Made by a program: the position numbers and the translations under genes
From: an uncultured Paracoccaceae bacterium
GTDB taxonomy: Bacteria > Pseudomonadota > Alphaproteobacteria > Rhodobacterales > Rhodobacteraceae
Length of the DNA: 64,000 bases
Assembly: GCA_947489325.1 (NCBI GenBank)
Contig: CANLDA010000018.1
Coordinates: 1-64,000, forward strand
Reading direction: 5' to 3'
Part shown: positions 26,001 to 34,371 of the stretch, in pieces
Position numbering within the stretch: the stretch's first letter is position 1
Layout: the number at the start of each line of letters is the position of its first letter
Notes under the pieces: generated by a model
Databases searched by the model: none
Told to the model about the DNA's origin: nothing
The model's input: only the letters and a program-made list of their open reading frames with translations

Positions 26001-26444
26001 GCCCTGCCCACACGCACGTTCTTTTACGGGATGGAGCCCGGCGAAGAAATCGCGGCAGAGATTGACCCCGGCAAGATTCTGGAAATTCGTCTTCAGGCCA
26101 TCGGCGAGACTGATGAAAACGGCGAAGTGAAGGTGTTCTTTGAACTCAACGGTCAGCCGCGCGTCATCCGTGTGCCCAATCGTCTGGTCAAAGCCACCAC
26201 AGTACAGCGACCAAAAGCCGAAGCTGGCAATGCTGATCACATTGGCGCCCCTATGCCCGGCGTTGTGGCCTCTGTTGTGGTCGCCGCAGGCCAACAGGTC
26301 AAGGAAGGCGATATGCTGTTGACCATCGAAGCGATGAAGATGGAGACCGGCATCCACGTCGAACGCGATGCCACCATCAAGGCCGTACACGCACACGCAG
26401 GTGGGCAAATCGACGCCAAGGATTTGCTGATCGAGTTGGAATAA
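23004..26444 (+). CDS. pyc: pyruvate carboxylase
   Basis: 1146 aa, full length for the single-chain enzyme that carboxylates pyruvate to oxaloacetate (anaplerosis). The biotin carboxylase domain spans about 1-455 (KILIANRGEIAIRVMRA; ATP-grasp loop KASWGGGGRGMR). The carboxyltransferase barrel spans about 530-810 (TTMRDGHQSLLATRMRS, HFHTHDTSG). A PYC/OADA domain follows, and the C-terminal biotinyl domain has the biotin-accepting lysine in IEAMKMETG. About 185 bp without a gene precede it and a strong terminator follows, so it is transcribed alone. Confidence 0.98.
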   Translation: MPEFKKILIANRGEIAIRVMRAANEMGKRTVAVFAEEDKLSLHRFKADEAYRIGEGMGPVAAYLSIEEIIRVARECGADAIHPGYGLLSENPDFVDACAANGITFIGPKAETMRALGDKASARRVAVEAGVPVIPATEVLGNDMEITRKEAADVGYPLMLKASWGGGGRGMRPINGPDELEEKVLEGRREAEAAFGNGEGYLEKMIINARHVEVQILGDKHGGMYHLFERDCSVQRRNQKVVERAPAPYLSEEQRAEICELGYKICKHVNYECAGTVEFLMDMESGKFYFIEVNPRVQVEHTVTEEVTGIDIVQAQILIAEGKTIADATGKDAQEDIRLNGHALQTRITTEDPLNNFIPDYGRITAYRSATGMGIRLDGGTAYSGGVITRYYDSLLTKVTAHAQTPEKAIARMDRALREFRIRGVSTNIAFVENLLKHPTFLNNEYTTKFIDTTPDLFTFKKRRDRATKILTYVADISVNGHPETQGRAEPAADLKSPTPPAQRAEPMMGTRNLLEQKGPQAVANWMKAQKQLLLTDTTMRDGHQSLLATRMRSIDMIKTAPAYAANLPQLFSVECWGGATFDVAYRFLQECPWQRLRDLREAMPNLMTQMLLRASNGVGYTNYPDNVVQEFVRQAAKTGVDVFRVFDSLNWVENMRVAMDAVVESGKVCEGTICYTGDVLDPNRAKYDLKYYVGMAKELEAAGAHILGLKDMAGLLKPASARQLVKALKEETGLPIHFHTHDTSGIAGATILAAAEAGVDAVDAAMDAFSGGTSQPCLGSIVEALRNTDRDTGIDITAVREISDYWQGVRAQYAAFESGLQAPASEVYLHEMPGGQFTNLKAQARSLGLEEKWPQVAQSYADVNQMFGDIVKVTPSSKVVGDMALMMVSQGLSREEVENADTDVAFPDSVIDMMRGNLGQPPGGFPAGIVDKVLKGEAPNTDRPGKHLDPVDLEAERADLSKQLEGLSVDDEDLNGYLMYPKVFLDYMGRHRLYGPVRALPTRTFFYGMEPGEEIAAEIDPGKILEIRLQAIGETDENGEVKVFFELNGQPRVIRVPNRLVKATTVQRPKAEAGNADHIGAPMPGVVASVVVAAGQQVKEGDMLLTIEAMKMETGIHVERDATIKAVHAHAGGQIDAKDLLIELE

Positions 26445-26466
26445 GTCAGCCCAAAATCAAACGAAC

Positions 26467-26494
26467 AAGGCCCGGATCACTCCGGGCCTTTTTG
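26467..26494 (+). terminator. intrinsic terminator of pyc
   Basis: A 10-bp stem (AAGGCCCGGA) with a TCAC loop followed by T5, 22 bp after the pyc stop codon. Confidence 0.9.
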
Positions 26495-26575
26495 TTGCCT
26501 GCCGCGACGTTGCGCTTTGTCTGCGTGTTCAATCCCCTATCATGATCCAAACACGTATACAGAACGAGAGATCAC

Positions 26576-26962
26576 ATGCTAGCAGCCACATCCTTTGCCG
26601 CCGGAATTCTGGCCCTATTGTTTGTTGGGTTGTCCATTCGGGTGATCAAACAACGCATCCGTGCCAAGGCTTCCGTCGGGGATCATGGGGATCACGATCT
26701 TCTCAAGGCAATCCGCGCGCAGGGAAACTTTGCGGAATATGCCCCTTTTGGCGTGATTATTTTGGGGCTTTTGGAAATTCAGAACGGCACCGCTTGGGCT
26801 GTTTGGGTTTTGGCCTTGATGTTGGTGACTGGCCGTTTGTCCCATGCCATCGGGTTTGGACGCACCCCACAAATCATCCCATTGCGGAAACTGGGCATGA
26901 TGCTGACCTTTTTACAAATCGCGATTTCCGGCCTGTGGGTGTTGGTTTTGCAAATTCTCTAA
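26576..26962 (+). CDS. MAPEG-family membrane protein
   Basis: 128 aa with four hydrophobic segments. The pattern HDLLKAIRAQGNFAEYAPFG between helices 1 and 2 is the MAPEG signature (membrane-associated proteins in eicosanoid and glutathione metabolism). Bacterial members are trimeric integral membrane proteins, some with glutathione transferase activity; the substrate is unknown. It stands alone between the pyc terminator and the tRNA-Gly pair. Confidence 0.92.
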   Translation: MLAATSFAAGILALLFVGLSIRVIKQRIRAKASVGDHGDHDLLKAIRAQGNFAEYAPFGVIILGLLEIQNGTAWAVWVLALMLVTGRLSHAIGFGRTPQIIPLRKLGMMLTFLQIAISGLWVLVLQIL

Positions 26963-26964
26963 TC

Positions 26965-27126
26965 CTAGATGTCATGATCTGGGAGGGTTTCCACCTGCAC
27001 CGACACGACCTCCAGCGTCGGAACATCTGCTACGTCAGCGTGTTTTGTTTGCACATGCACAACCACGCCCAAAAATATCGCACAAATCAATGTGCCCAGT
27101 TTGGTATTCTCCGAGATGAGCATCAT
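26965..27126 (-). CDS. small single-pass membrane protein
   Basis: 53 aa from the ATG at 27126 (or 52 aa from the next codon), with AAGGGG just upstream. One hydrophobic helix (LGTLICAIFLGVVVHV) is followed by a short acidic tail. It is convergent with the MAPEG gene, ending 2 bp from its stop. No family is recognised; the good ribosome site makes it plausible. Confidence 0.45.
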   Translation of the reverse strand: MMLISENTKLGTLICAIFLGVVVHVQTKHADVADVPTLEVVSVQVETLPDHDI

Positions 27127-27273
27127 TATCCCCTTAGGCTTGTTCTCCACTTCACCTAGTTTTACGCAGCTCTCCTAATATTCCGTCGAAGGGTGCGAAA
27201 AAAATGTCGAAGATTGCATTTTCCTCTTGCGGGTAGTGGGCATAATTTATATCTGACGCCTCATCCAAACGGT

Positions 27274-27348
27274 GCGGGCGTAGCTCAGGGGTAGAGCATA
27301 ACCTTGCCAAGGTTAGGGTCGAGAGTTCGAATCTCTTCGCCCGCTCCA
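27274..27348 (+). tRNA. tRNA-Gly(GCC), copy 1
   Basis: 75 nt including encoded CCA. The acceptor stem is GCGGGCG/CGCCCGC, the anticodon loop TTGCCAA gives GCC, and the T-loop is TTCGAAT. Identical to the copy 22 bp downstream. Confidence 0.97.
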
Positions 27349-27370
27349 TTTGGAAAAGACATATCCGGTT

Positions 27371-27445
27371 GCGGGCGTAGCTCAGGGGTAGAGCATAACC
27401 TTGCCAAGGTTAGGGTCGAGAGTTCGAATCTCTTCGCCCGCTCCA
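27371..27445 (+). tRNA. tRNA-Gly(GCC), copy 2
   Basis: A 75-nt exact duplicate of the preceding tRNA-Gly(GCC), with encoded CCA. The tandem arrangement suggests co-transcription and gene dosage for GGC/GGT codons. Confidence 0.97.
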
Positions 27446-27514
27446 GATAGTCTTTTTTCCCACGAATACAAAAGTTGTCTCGACAAGCCCGCGCAGGCCG
27501 GACACTGTTTCGAT

Positions 27515-28372
27515 ATGACTTATATAACACGCCCTCTATCCCCTGCTGAAATTCAAACCGCTGCTGATTGGGCCGCCGCCGAAGGCTGGAATCCCGGCCA
27601 CAGCGATGCCGCCTGTTTTGGCGCGCAAGATGATCAGGGGTTTTGGGGTGGGTTCCTGAATGGGCAGTTGATCGCCACGATTTCAGTTGTGCGATATGAC
27701 GACAGTTTTGCCTTTCTGGGCTTTTACATCGTGCACCCGGATTACCGCACTCAAGGGTACGGCCTCGCATTATGGAATGCCGCCACCGAACACGCAGGCG
27801 CGCGCGTCATCGGGCTTGATGGTGTGGTGGATCAACAGGAAAACTACCGCGCCTCAGGATTCACATTCGCCTATAACAACATTCGCTTTGTGGCCTCTGC
27901 TGAACAGATGCAAAATGCGCTGTCAGGCGGTAATCTATCCCTTGTTCAGCCATTGGATCATCTGTCATGCGACATCCGCGCGCTGGACAGAACCGTTTTC
28001 CCATCCAACCGGGATGCGTTTTGGGACCACTGGTTGAGCGCCCCCGAACACATCAGCCGCCAATTGATCTATAACGATAAAGCCTGTGGATTTGGCACCA
28101 TTCGCCCCTGTCGCGAGGGATATAAGATCGGCCCTCTTGTCGCCCAATCGGAACAGGACGCACGGGCGCTAATTTTGGCGCTGGTTCAAACGGTGCCCAC
28201 ACCATCCGCGCCTGTGTTTCTGGATGTCCCGGCCCCCAATGCAGCCGCGCGCAAGATCACCGATGACCTTGCCATGACCAACGTCTTTGAAACCGCCCGC
28301 ATGTATCGCGGCGCGCCTCCCGATCTGAATGTCGATCACATCTTTGGGGTGACCAGCTTCGAGCTGGGATAA
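27515..28372 (+). CDS. GNAT-family acetyltransferase, two-domain
   Basis: 285 aa. The N-terminal GNAT fold has the acetyl-CoA-binding motif in FYIVHPDYRTQGYGLALWNAA (about 70-90; HPDYRTQGYG is the Q/RxxGxG/A-type loop). A second, GNAT-like C-terminal half follows (about 150-285), as in two-domain acetyltransferases. The acceptor substrate is unknown. The ATG at 27515 starts the conserved N-terminus about 70 bp after the second tRNA. Confidence 0.85.
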   Translation: MTYITRPLSPAEIQTAADWAAAEGWNPGHSDAACFGAQDDQGFWGGFLNGQLIATISVVRYDDSFAFLGFYIVHPDYRTQGYGLALWNAATEHAGARVIGLDGVVDQQENYRASGFTFAYNNIRFVASAEQMQNALSGGNLSLVQPLDHLSCDIRALDRTVFPSNRDAFWDHWLSAPEHISRQLIYNDKACGFGTIRPCREGYKIGPLVAQSEQDARALILALVQTVPTPSAPVFLDVPAPNAAARKITDDLAMTNVFETARMYRGAPPDLNVDHIFGVTSFELG

Positions 28373-28567
28373 TTACCCGGCTTCTTCTCGAATCAAATCC
28401 CCAAGAAATGCGCGATCTTCGGCGCTCCAGTCGTTGGGGTCTTCCCCATGGGCCTCTTTCGCGTGAAGCTCCATCAGCTTCCAAACCTCTTCTTTGGTCT
28501 CTGCCACGACCTTACCAGGGCAAGAGTCCATTTCAGGGTAGTCCTTGCATGCATAGCTATATGCCAT
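28373..28567 (-). CDS. DUF1059 small protein
   Basis: 64 aa. The pattern YACKDYPEMDSCPGKVVAET, then VWKLMELHAKEAHG, matches the DUF1059 family of small proteins with two conserved Cys and a His. Function unknown; possibly metal-binding. The ATG at 28567 has GAGGAGG at suitable spacing; an ATG nine bases upstream touches that ribosome site and is less likely. It is convergent with the GNAT gene, the stops being adjacent. Confidence 0.8.
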   Translation of the reverse strand: MAYSYACKDYPEMDSCPGKVVAETKEEVWKLMELHAKEAHGEDPNDWSAEDRAFLGDLIREEAG

Positions 28568-28585
28568 TTTGTCCATCCTCCTCGT

Positions 28586-28990
28586 TTAGAATTCTTCAAA
28601 CTTATCCAACTCATCACACAGTGAAATAAAGGGCTGTTGTTGAGACACGAACACATGAACTGTTGGCTGCGCGAGAGAGGGATCATCCAGCGACACCGCC
28701 GTAAACGATATAAGCCCCGGCCATCCTTTTTCGTTCACATAGCTCAGGGATGATCCGCATCGACCACAAAAACCCCGCTCCACCCCCGGGCTTGTTTCAC
28801 ATGTGGTTAATGTCCCTTTGGTCACAGCAAAGGATTGCGCCTTTACCCCTGTCCAGGTGACATAACCCGCCCCGACCGCCTTTTGACACGACAGGCAATG
28901 ACAGTGACCGGAATAGACCGGCTCCCCTGTAAAGCGATACCGCACCGCGCCACACAGGCATCCTCCTTCATGCGTTTGAGCGTCTTTCAT
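28586..28990 (-). CDS. GFA (glutathione-dependent formaldehyde-activating)-fold protein
   Basis: 134 aa. The zinc-binding cysteines appear as GGCLCGAVRY, GHCHCLSCQKA and FCGRCGSSL, the signature of the GFA/Mss4-like family. True GFA enzymes were proposed to condense formaldehyde with glutathione, but most members have no tested role. The start is either ATG 28990 (GAGG upstream) or ATG 29002. It is divergent from the LysR gene with about 93 bp between, so that regulator could act on it. Confidence 0.9.
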   Translation of the reverse strand: MKDAQTHEGGCLCGAVRYRFTGEPVYSGHCHCLSCQKAVGAGYVTWTGVKAQSFAVTKGTLTTCETSPGVERGFCGRCGSSLSYVNEKGWPGLISFTAVSLDDPSLAQPTVHVFVSQQQPFISLCDELDKFEEF

Positions 28991-29083
28991 GGTCCGCCTC
29001 ATGTCAGTTTCACACGTACATCATGGCTCGTAGGTCGAAAATTCACTACGCAATTAGGTTATTTTCATGTAAGAATTTTTTAC

Positions 29084-29980
29084 ATGACTTGGACAAAGCT
29101 TCCTCCACTCAACGCGTTAAAGGCTTTTACGGTCTTGGCCGAAACGCGCAGCTATACCGCCGCAGGACAACAATTGAACGTAACGCACGCCGCTGTGTCC
29201 CAGCAGATCAAGCTGCTAGAAGCCCATCTGAATATCAGTCTTGTAACCAGAAAAGGCAGACTCATTCACCTTACCGAAGACGGGCAAACGCTATCGCTTG
29301 AATTGGCCAAAGGGTTTCAAGCCTTTCATCGCGGCATAGCTGCCATCGAGCGCACGCAATCCTCGCTCCCTATACAAGTTTCAACTTCTCCAGCTTTTGC
29401 CAGCAGTTGGCTGATGCCACGCCTTGCCAAATTTCAAAAAAAGCACCCCAACATCACACTCATGTTAAATCCCACATCAGAGGTGGTGGACGTGCATCCC
29501 GGCGGGGTTGATGTCGCTATCCGATATTCAGAAGTAGAAAACCTATCCGAAACCGATGATGTGTTGCTAATTTCTGATATGGTGGTTGTAGGCACGCCAA
29601 GTTTGCTTGCAAATCGATCCTCTCTGACACCTCGCGACATGCTTGATCTGCCTTGGCTACAAGAACTGGGCACAAACGAAGCAGCCAATTGGATGGCGTT
29701 ACAAGGCGTCACCCTACATCACACGATGAGCATTCATCACATGCCGGGCAATCTGATCATGGAGGCCGTGCGACGTGGCGACGGGTTGACCTATACGCTG
29801 CGAGAATTTGTTAAAACGGATATCAAAAACGGTGAGCTGATCGAACTGCACCGCATGCCCGCCTTCGGTGCGTTTCATCTTGTGTTACCGTCAGGTGTGC
29901 TGCGCTCTTCTGTGAAAACTTTTGTGACATGGCTTAGATCACAGACCGCAGGGTCCACTTCGGCCGCTAAAACGCCTTGA
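29084..29980 (+). CDS. LysR-family regulator (GcvA-like)
   Basis: 298 aa. The N-terminal winged helix-turn-helix (LNALKAFTVLAETRSYTAAG, NVTHAAVSQQIKLLEAHL) and the C-terminal substrate-binding domain (about 90-295) with VDVAIRYSE are typical of the GcvA-like LysR subgroup. The target is unknown; the divergent GFA gene is the obvious candidate. Its end overlaps the end of the AsnC-like gene by 14 bp. Confidence 0.93.
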   Translation: MTWTKLPPLNALKAFTVLAETRSYTAAGQQLNVTHAAVSQQIKLLEAHLNISLVTRKGRLIHLTEDGQTLSLELAKGFQAFHRGIAAIERTQSSLPIQVSTSPAFASSWLMPRLAKFQKKHPNITLMLNPTSEVVDVHPGGVDVAIRYSEVENLSETDDVLLISDMVVVGTPSLLANRSSLTPRDMLDLPWLQELGTNEAANWMALQGVTLHHTMSIHHMPGNLIMEAVRRGDGLTYTLREFVKTDIKNGELIELHRMPAFGAFHLVLPSGVLRSSVKTFVTWLRSQTAGSTSAAKTP

Positions 29981-30206
29981 ACGTCAGGGTCGTCAGAGAT
30001 CTTTCAATCCCGTCAATATCCAGCAACTGATCATTGATGTATTTGCCGATATCGGCGTCTTTGGGAATGTACAGCTTCATCAACAGGTCAAAGTCGCCAC
30101 TGGTGGAATACAGTTCTGAATGAATTTCCTTCAATGTAATTGCCTCGGCCACGCGATAGGTCGTGCCGGGTTTGCATCGGATCTGAACAAAAACGCAGGT
30201 GGTCAT
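29967..30206 (-). CDS. stand-alone Lrp/AsnC ligand-binding domain protein
   Basis: 79 aa with the RAM/AsnC-type alpha-beta sandwich (CVFVQIRCKPGTTYRVAEAI, then SGDFDLLMKLYIP, and a terminal RSLTTLTFKAF strand). It lacks the DNA-binding domain of full Lrp proteins. Such single-domain proteins form dimers or octamers and may bind amino acids or modulate full-length Lrp proteins. Confidence 0.9.
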   Translation of the reverse strand: MTTCVFVQIRCKPGTTYRVAEAITLKEIHSELYSTSGDFDLLMKLYIPKDADIGKYINDQLLDIDGIERSLTTLTFKAF

Positions 30207-30335
30207 GATATGCCTTTCATTGCTTACAGTGAAACTGGCACAATTGGCACGGCTTTCACAATCCCGAATGCGCCATCTTGGCCTTGCTGCAAGACACGCC
30301 TATAAGGGCCGCGAATAGATCAAAGGACAAGGTCC

Positions 30336-30923
30336 ATGCGCAAAGCCAGCATCAGCCGCCAAACAGCGGAAACCGCCATTTCGGTTGAAATTAATCTTGA
30401 TGGCTCCGGGGTGTATGACAACCAGACCGGCGTTGGTTTTTTTGACCACATGCTGGATCAGTTGTCGCGCCACTCGCTGATTGACATGACGATCCGCGCC
30501 AAAGGTGATTACCACATTGATGATCACCACACAGTCGAAGACACAGGCATTGCGCTGGGTCAGGCATTGACGCAGGCGATTGGCGACAAGAAAGGCATCC
30601 GGCGATATGGCGAATGTCATCTGCCCATGGATGACGCACAGGTGCGCTGCGCGCTGGATTTGTCCGCGCGTCCCTATTTGGTTTGGAACATGGATATACC
30701 GACCCAAAAAATTGGCGCTTTTGACACGGAATTGGTGCGCGAATTTTTCACAGCACTGGCCACCCATGGCGGCATTACGTTGCACATTGATCAGCTGCAC
30801 GGCTTTAACAGCCACCACATCGTCGAGGCCGCGTTCAAAGCCGTCGCCCGTGCCCTGCGCATGGCCGTAGAGGTCGATCCGCGCAAAGCAGACGCGATTC
30901 CGTCGACCAAAGGTGCGCTCTGA
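30336..30923 (+). CDS. hisB: imidazoleglycerol-phosphate dehydratase
   Basis: 195 aa, monofunctional type, catalysing the sixth step of histidine biosynthesis in the cytoplasm. Metal-binding motifs are [24 protein letters not shown] and [14 protein letters not shown]. It is separated from hisH by one base, with the other his genes following on the same strand. Confidence 0.98.
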   Translation: MRKASISRQTAETAISVEINLDGSGVYDNQTGVGFFDHMLDQLSRHSLIDMTIRAKGDYHIDDHHTVEDTGIALGQALTQAIGDKKGIRRYGECHLPMDDAQVRCALDLSARPYLVWNMDIPTQKIGAFDTELVREFFTALATHGGITLHIDQLHGFNSHHIVEAAFKAVARALRMAVEVDPRKADAIPSTKGAL

Positions 30924-30924
30924 C

Positions 30925-31563
30925 ATGTTGACCGCGATTATCGATTACGAAAGCGGCAATCTTCATTCAGCAGAAAAAGCATTCAAGCGCATGGCGCGTG
31001 AATGCGATGCGGGTGAGGTTGTCGTGACATCTGATGCTGATGTCGTGGCGCGTGCGGATCGTATTGTACTGCCCGGAGATGGTGCCTTTCCGGCCTGCGC
31101 AGCAGAGTTGCGCGGTCACAAAGGTATCTATGACGCCATGGTCGAGGCAGTGGAGCAAAAGGGCCGCCCCTTTCTTGGTATTTGCGTTGGCATGCAACTG
31201 ATGGCCACCACGGGCCATGAATATTCCGAAACCCCCGGACTGAACTGGGTGGCGGGTGACGTCGTGAAAATCTCGCCCTCGAACCCTGCGCTGAAGGTGC
31301 CGCATATGGGGTGGAATGATTTGATCATTGATAATCCGCACCCGGTGTTGGAGGGCATTACTGCAGGCGAGCACGTCTATTTCGTGCATTCCTATCATTT
31401 TCAGGTGGCAGACCCTGCCCAACGCCTTGCGCATGTGGATTACGCGGGTGACATCACTGCAATTATCGGGCGCGACACCATGCTGGGCATGCAGTTTCAC
31501 CCCGAAAAAAGCCAAGGCATCGGCCTGCGGATGATTGGTAACTTCCTGCGTTGGCGTCCCTGA
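30925..31563 (+). CDS. hisH: imidazole glycerol phosphate synthase, glutaminase subunit
   Basis: 212 aa class I glutamine amidotransferase that supplies ammonia to HisF. The catalytic triad is visible: Cys in FLGICVGMQL (about 85-94), and His and Glu in FHPEKSQG near the C-terminus; the oxyanion-strand segment is LPGDGAFPAC. The ATG at 30925 follows the hisB stop directly. Confidence 0.98.
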   Translation: MLTAIIDYESGNLHSAEKAFKRMARECDAGEVVVTSDADVVARADRIVLPGDGAFPACAAELRGHKGIYDAMVEAVEQKGRPFLGICVGMQLMATTGHEYSETPGLNWVAGDVVKISPSNPALKVPHMGWNDLIIDNPHPVLEGITAGEHVYFVHSYHFQVADPAQRLAHVDYAGDITAIIGRDTMLGMQFHPEKSQGIGLRMIGNFLRWRP

Positions 31564-31613
31564 CACCACGCCTTTTCCCTGTTCAGCCCCCTAGATCAAG
31601 AGCGCCCCTGCCC

Positions 31614-31865
31614 GTGTACATCCGTCTTGAAAAGATCGACCATACGAGGGCAAAGAAAAGCTTTTACACGCTGAGCCTGAACCGCACCCTATTTGGTGAA
31701 TGGTGTGTGCTGCGCGAATGGGGCCGTATTGATGGCAAAGCCCAACGTCAATGGCGCAATTATGTGCCCGACCCAGAAACCGGCATGGCCGAATTGGAAC
31801 GCTTGAAAAAAGCCAAACAACGCCATGGATATGCGGTAATTCCAGAACAGCTCGGGTTATTGTAA
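31614..31865 (+). CDS. WGR-domain protein
   Basis: About 83 aa from a GTG start. A single WGR domain is visible: FYTLSLNRTLFGEWCVLREWGRIDGKAQRQ, read as a Trp-Gly-Arg core with flanking beta-strands. WGR domains bind DNA ends or occur in PARP-like proteins; stand-alone bacterial ones have no firm role. The start is uncertain because the frame is open back into hisH and the ribosome site is weak (AAGAG). Confidence 0.75.
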   Translation: MYIRLEKIDHTRAKKSFYTLSLNRTLFGEWCVLREWGRIDGKAQRQWRNYVPDPETGMAELERLKKAKQRHGYAVIPEQLGLL

Positions 31866-31931
31866 AGTCGGGATTTCTTTTCCAAAAGTTAGTCTTACAC
31901 CTAAGTTATTTTTGTAGTTCTGGAGTATTCT

Positions 31932-32496
31932 ATGTCCCTTGATATGAACGACGCCCATCGTATTTATGCCAATGCGGTTATGTTAGCCGAAGCACACAAA
32001 GCTCTTAAAACCGGAAAGAAAATTTCATTCCCGTGCAGAGTAAGATGCAAGCTATGCGGCAACAATCTCAGCCGATAAATCTGCACGAGAACATGAAAGC
32101 GGTTATCGAAACAGTTGGAGTACCGCGACCGCGGATAAGATTAATGGAAAAATCAAAAGTGCTGCACGCAAGGCTGTTAAATCCGCTGCGAAAAAAATGA
32201 TCAAAAATGGTCAGTTGATTTCAGGTCTTCAGACACAGCACCTCGTCCTAGCAACAGCGCTTCCTGCAACCGCTTATGCGGCGGTGAATTCCCCCTTCTC
32301 GAAGGCAACAGTATCACCAGACATAACGCGCCGTGCTGTGCTGTCTTTGGGTGCCAGTGCCGTTGCATTTACCGTGTTCACCCCCCAAAAAGTCATGGCT
32401 GACAACACAAACTTTATCAACACGGTTGCAAAATCAGCCGCATCTTATTGCACCAACCAAGCCCCTGAAGTTATACGAGCCGTAGCCAAGGGCTAA
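31932..32496 (+). pseudogene. decayed low-GC gene between hisH and hisA
   Basis: A roughly 560-bp stretch, A/T-richer than its surroundings, with protein-like sequence in two frames. The first frame reads MNDAHRIYANAVMLAEAHKA to KKISF. After about 32025 the coherent translation continues in another frame (ATISADKSAREHE, then a Lys/Ala-rich helix), preceded by an in-frame TAA. It runs on to a final 99-codon open segment from 32197. At least one frameshift and one stop are therefore needed to join the parts. The C-terminal part has a TAT-like or hydrophobic stretch (RRAVLSLGASAVAF). No family recognised; it could also be two small unrelated genes. Confidence 0.45.
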
Positions 32497-32542
32497 AAAT
32501 GTCAGCTCGAGGCATCAATGCCGATGCCTCGAACACCTCTCA

Positions 32543-32941
32543 TTATTTTAGACGCTGCCACACTTGCCCACGGCAAACCAATCCGCCAGCGACACAGCCC
32601 CTCACCGTCAGACTGTCTCCTTCAAGCTGCATCTTTGAGCCATAGGTCTTGTCCTTGTCCGCAGCCCAGATTTTGCCGTTGCTGTAATACCCACCCCCTT
32701 GGGCCTGCATGTCCCAGATCATGCGCTTACCCAGATGTTCATAGTTGGGACCCGTGCGCCCTTCGGCATCAATGCCTGCAACGATTGTGCCGCACACCGC
32801 ATTGCCACAGGGCGCAATTTCGACGTGTAAATACCCGCCAGAGTCGCCCGGCTCGGTCTTCCAGACACCCGCCACCGGCTCTGCCAAAGCCACGCCACCT
32901 GCAAATACGCCTCCTGCGATTGCGGTCATCAGTCGTTTCAT
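32543..32941 (-). CDS. DUF2147 secreted protein
   Basis: 132 aa with a signal peptide cleaved after ALA near residue 20. The mature protein shows the DUF2147 pattern: VAGVWKTEPGDSGGYLHVEI at its start, then CGTIVAG, and W(A)ADKDKTYGSKMQLEGD. Periplasmic, function unknown. The ATG at 32941 has GGAGGA upstream; further upstream codons are unsupported. Transcribed against the his genes. Confidence 0.88.
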   Translation of the reverse strand: MKRLMTAIAGGVFAGGVALAEPVAGVWKTEPGDSGGYLHVEIAPCGNAVCGTIVAGIDAEGRTGPNYEHLGKRMIWDMQAQGGGYYSNGKIWAADKDKTYGSKMQLEGDSLTVRGCVAGGLVCRGQVWQRLK

Positions 32942-33075
32942 TTGGCTCTCCTCCTGCGTGACATTTTCAAAACTGTTGGCCAATCTCTATTTTCAATCAA
33001 GCCTGACCACAGGTCACATTGCAATTCCGGCGACATCATGCAAAACCGCAGCAAATTCTTGCCAGGAGACACCCC

Positions 33076-33795
33076 ATGATCCTTTACCCCGCGATTGACC
33101 TTAAAGATGGACAAGCCGTACGCCTGTTGCATGGGGAAATGGACAAAACCACCGTCTTTAACGACAACCCCGCCGCACAAGCGATGGAGTTTGTCGAGGC
33201 AGGCTGTGAGTGGCTGCATCTTGTGGACCTGAATGGCGCTTTTGCGGGTGAGCCTGTGAATGCCGCCCCGGTCGAGGAAATTCTGAAACAAACCAAAGTC
33301 CCTGCACAGCTTGGCGGTGGCATCCGCGATATGGCCACGATCGAGCGTTGGATCGAAAAAGGGCTGGCGCGCGTCATTCTGGGCACTGTCGCTGTGGAAA
33401 ACCCTGACTTGGTACGCGAGGCCGCCCGTGCATTTCCGGGCAAAGTCGCCGTTGGCATTGATGCGCGCAACGGGCGTGTCGCCACCAAAGGTTGGGCCGA
33501 GGAAACCGACGTGATGGTCACAGACCTTGCCAAATCTTTTGAAGACGCAGGCGTTGCCGCCATCATCTATACCGACATCATGCGTGACGGTGCGATGAAG
33601 GGTCCCAATGTCGAAGCCACAGCCGACCTTGCCAATGCCGTATCTATTCCAGTGATCGCATCCGGTGGCGTGTCGTCTCTGGACGATCTGCGCAACCTCA
33701 AATCCTGTGGCGCGGCGCTGAATGGCGCAATTTCAGGCCGCGCGCTATATGATGGCGCCATCGACCTGAAAGAGGCATTGAACATTCTGAAATAG
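33076..33795 (+). CDS. hisA: ProFAR isomerase
   Basis: 239 aa half-barrel-duplication enzyme, 1-(5-phosphoribosyl)-5-[(5-phosphoribosylamino)methylideneamino]imidazole-4-carboxamide isomerase. Catalytic aspartates lie in [13 protein letters not shown] (N-terminus) and YTDIMRDG (about 168-175); phosphate-binding loops are QLGGGIRD and [16 protein letters not shown] precedes the ATG. Confidence 0.98.
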   Translation: MILYPAIDLKDGQAVRLLHGEMDKTTVFNDNPAAQAMEFVEAGCEWLHLVDLNGAFAGEPVNAAPVEEILKQTKVPAQLGGGIRDMATIERWIEKGLARVILGTVAVENPDLVREAARAFPGKVAVGIDARNGRVATKGWAEETDVMVTDLAKSFEDAGVAAIIYTDIMRDGAMKGPNVEATADLANAVSIPVIASGGVSSLDDLRNLKSCGAALNGAISGRALYDGAIDLKEALNILK

Positions 33796-33803
33796 GCGCG
33801 GGT

Positions 33804-34247
33804 TTACTGCGCCGCCTTCCCTGTCAATTTGGCCAAGGCGCCCTGCATCTTGGCCAGCACAGGCGTATCCGCAGGCACATTCAGCCCGGCCACCATATCG
33901 GCAGGATCTTGATAGGTCAGCCACACCTGCCCCTCCGCATCCTTATAGGCCAACACCTTCAGCGGCAGAAACGCCCCCGCCACCGGATCGACCTGCATAA
34001 GCGGTGTCCCCAGCTTGGGATTGCCAAAGATCAACAGTTGCGCGTCGTTCAATTCCATATCGACACTGGCCGCCCCGGCCGCGTGATCCACCCGCGCAAA
34101 CACCTTGGCCCCGGCACCGGTGACGGCAGCCTCTAATGCGTCCATGGCTCCGGTCACATCTTTATCGGTGGGAACCTTGATCATCTCGGCCAAAGCCGGG
34201 GAAAGGGTGGTCATTGCAATCACTCCTGCAAGTAAAATTGTTTTCAT
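33804..34247 (-). CDS. DUF302 secreted protein
   Basis: 147 aa with a signal peptide (cleavage after ALA near residue 20). The mature part follows the DUF302 pattern: [26 protein letters not shown], and [15 protein letters not shown]. Periplasmic, of unknown function, possibly binding a small molecule. It is opposite in direction to the his genes and ends 8 bp from the hisA stop. Confidence 0.9.
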   Translation of the reverse strand: MKTILLAGVIAMTTLSPALAEMIKVPTDKDVTGAMDALEAAVTGAGAKVFARVDHAAGAASVDMELNDAQLLIFGNPKLGTPLMQVDPVAGAFLPLKVLAYKDAEGQVWLTYQDPADMVAGLNVPADTPVLAKMQGALAKLTGKAAQ

Positions 34248-34371
34248 AACGGGTCTCTCTTCAAATAGGGGTGCAGGCGAAAATCGCCACACTCACGCAA
34301 AGGTTTCCAATCACATCTCTGGCATTGGCGTGAATTTGCCATTACAGGAACATCATACCAAAGGACGATCC

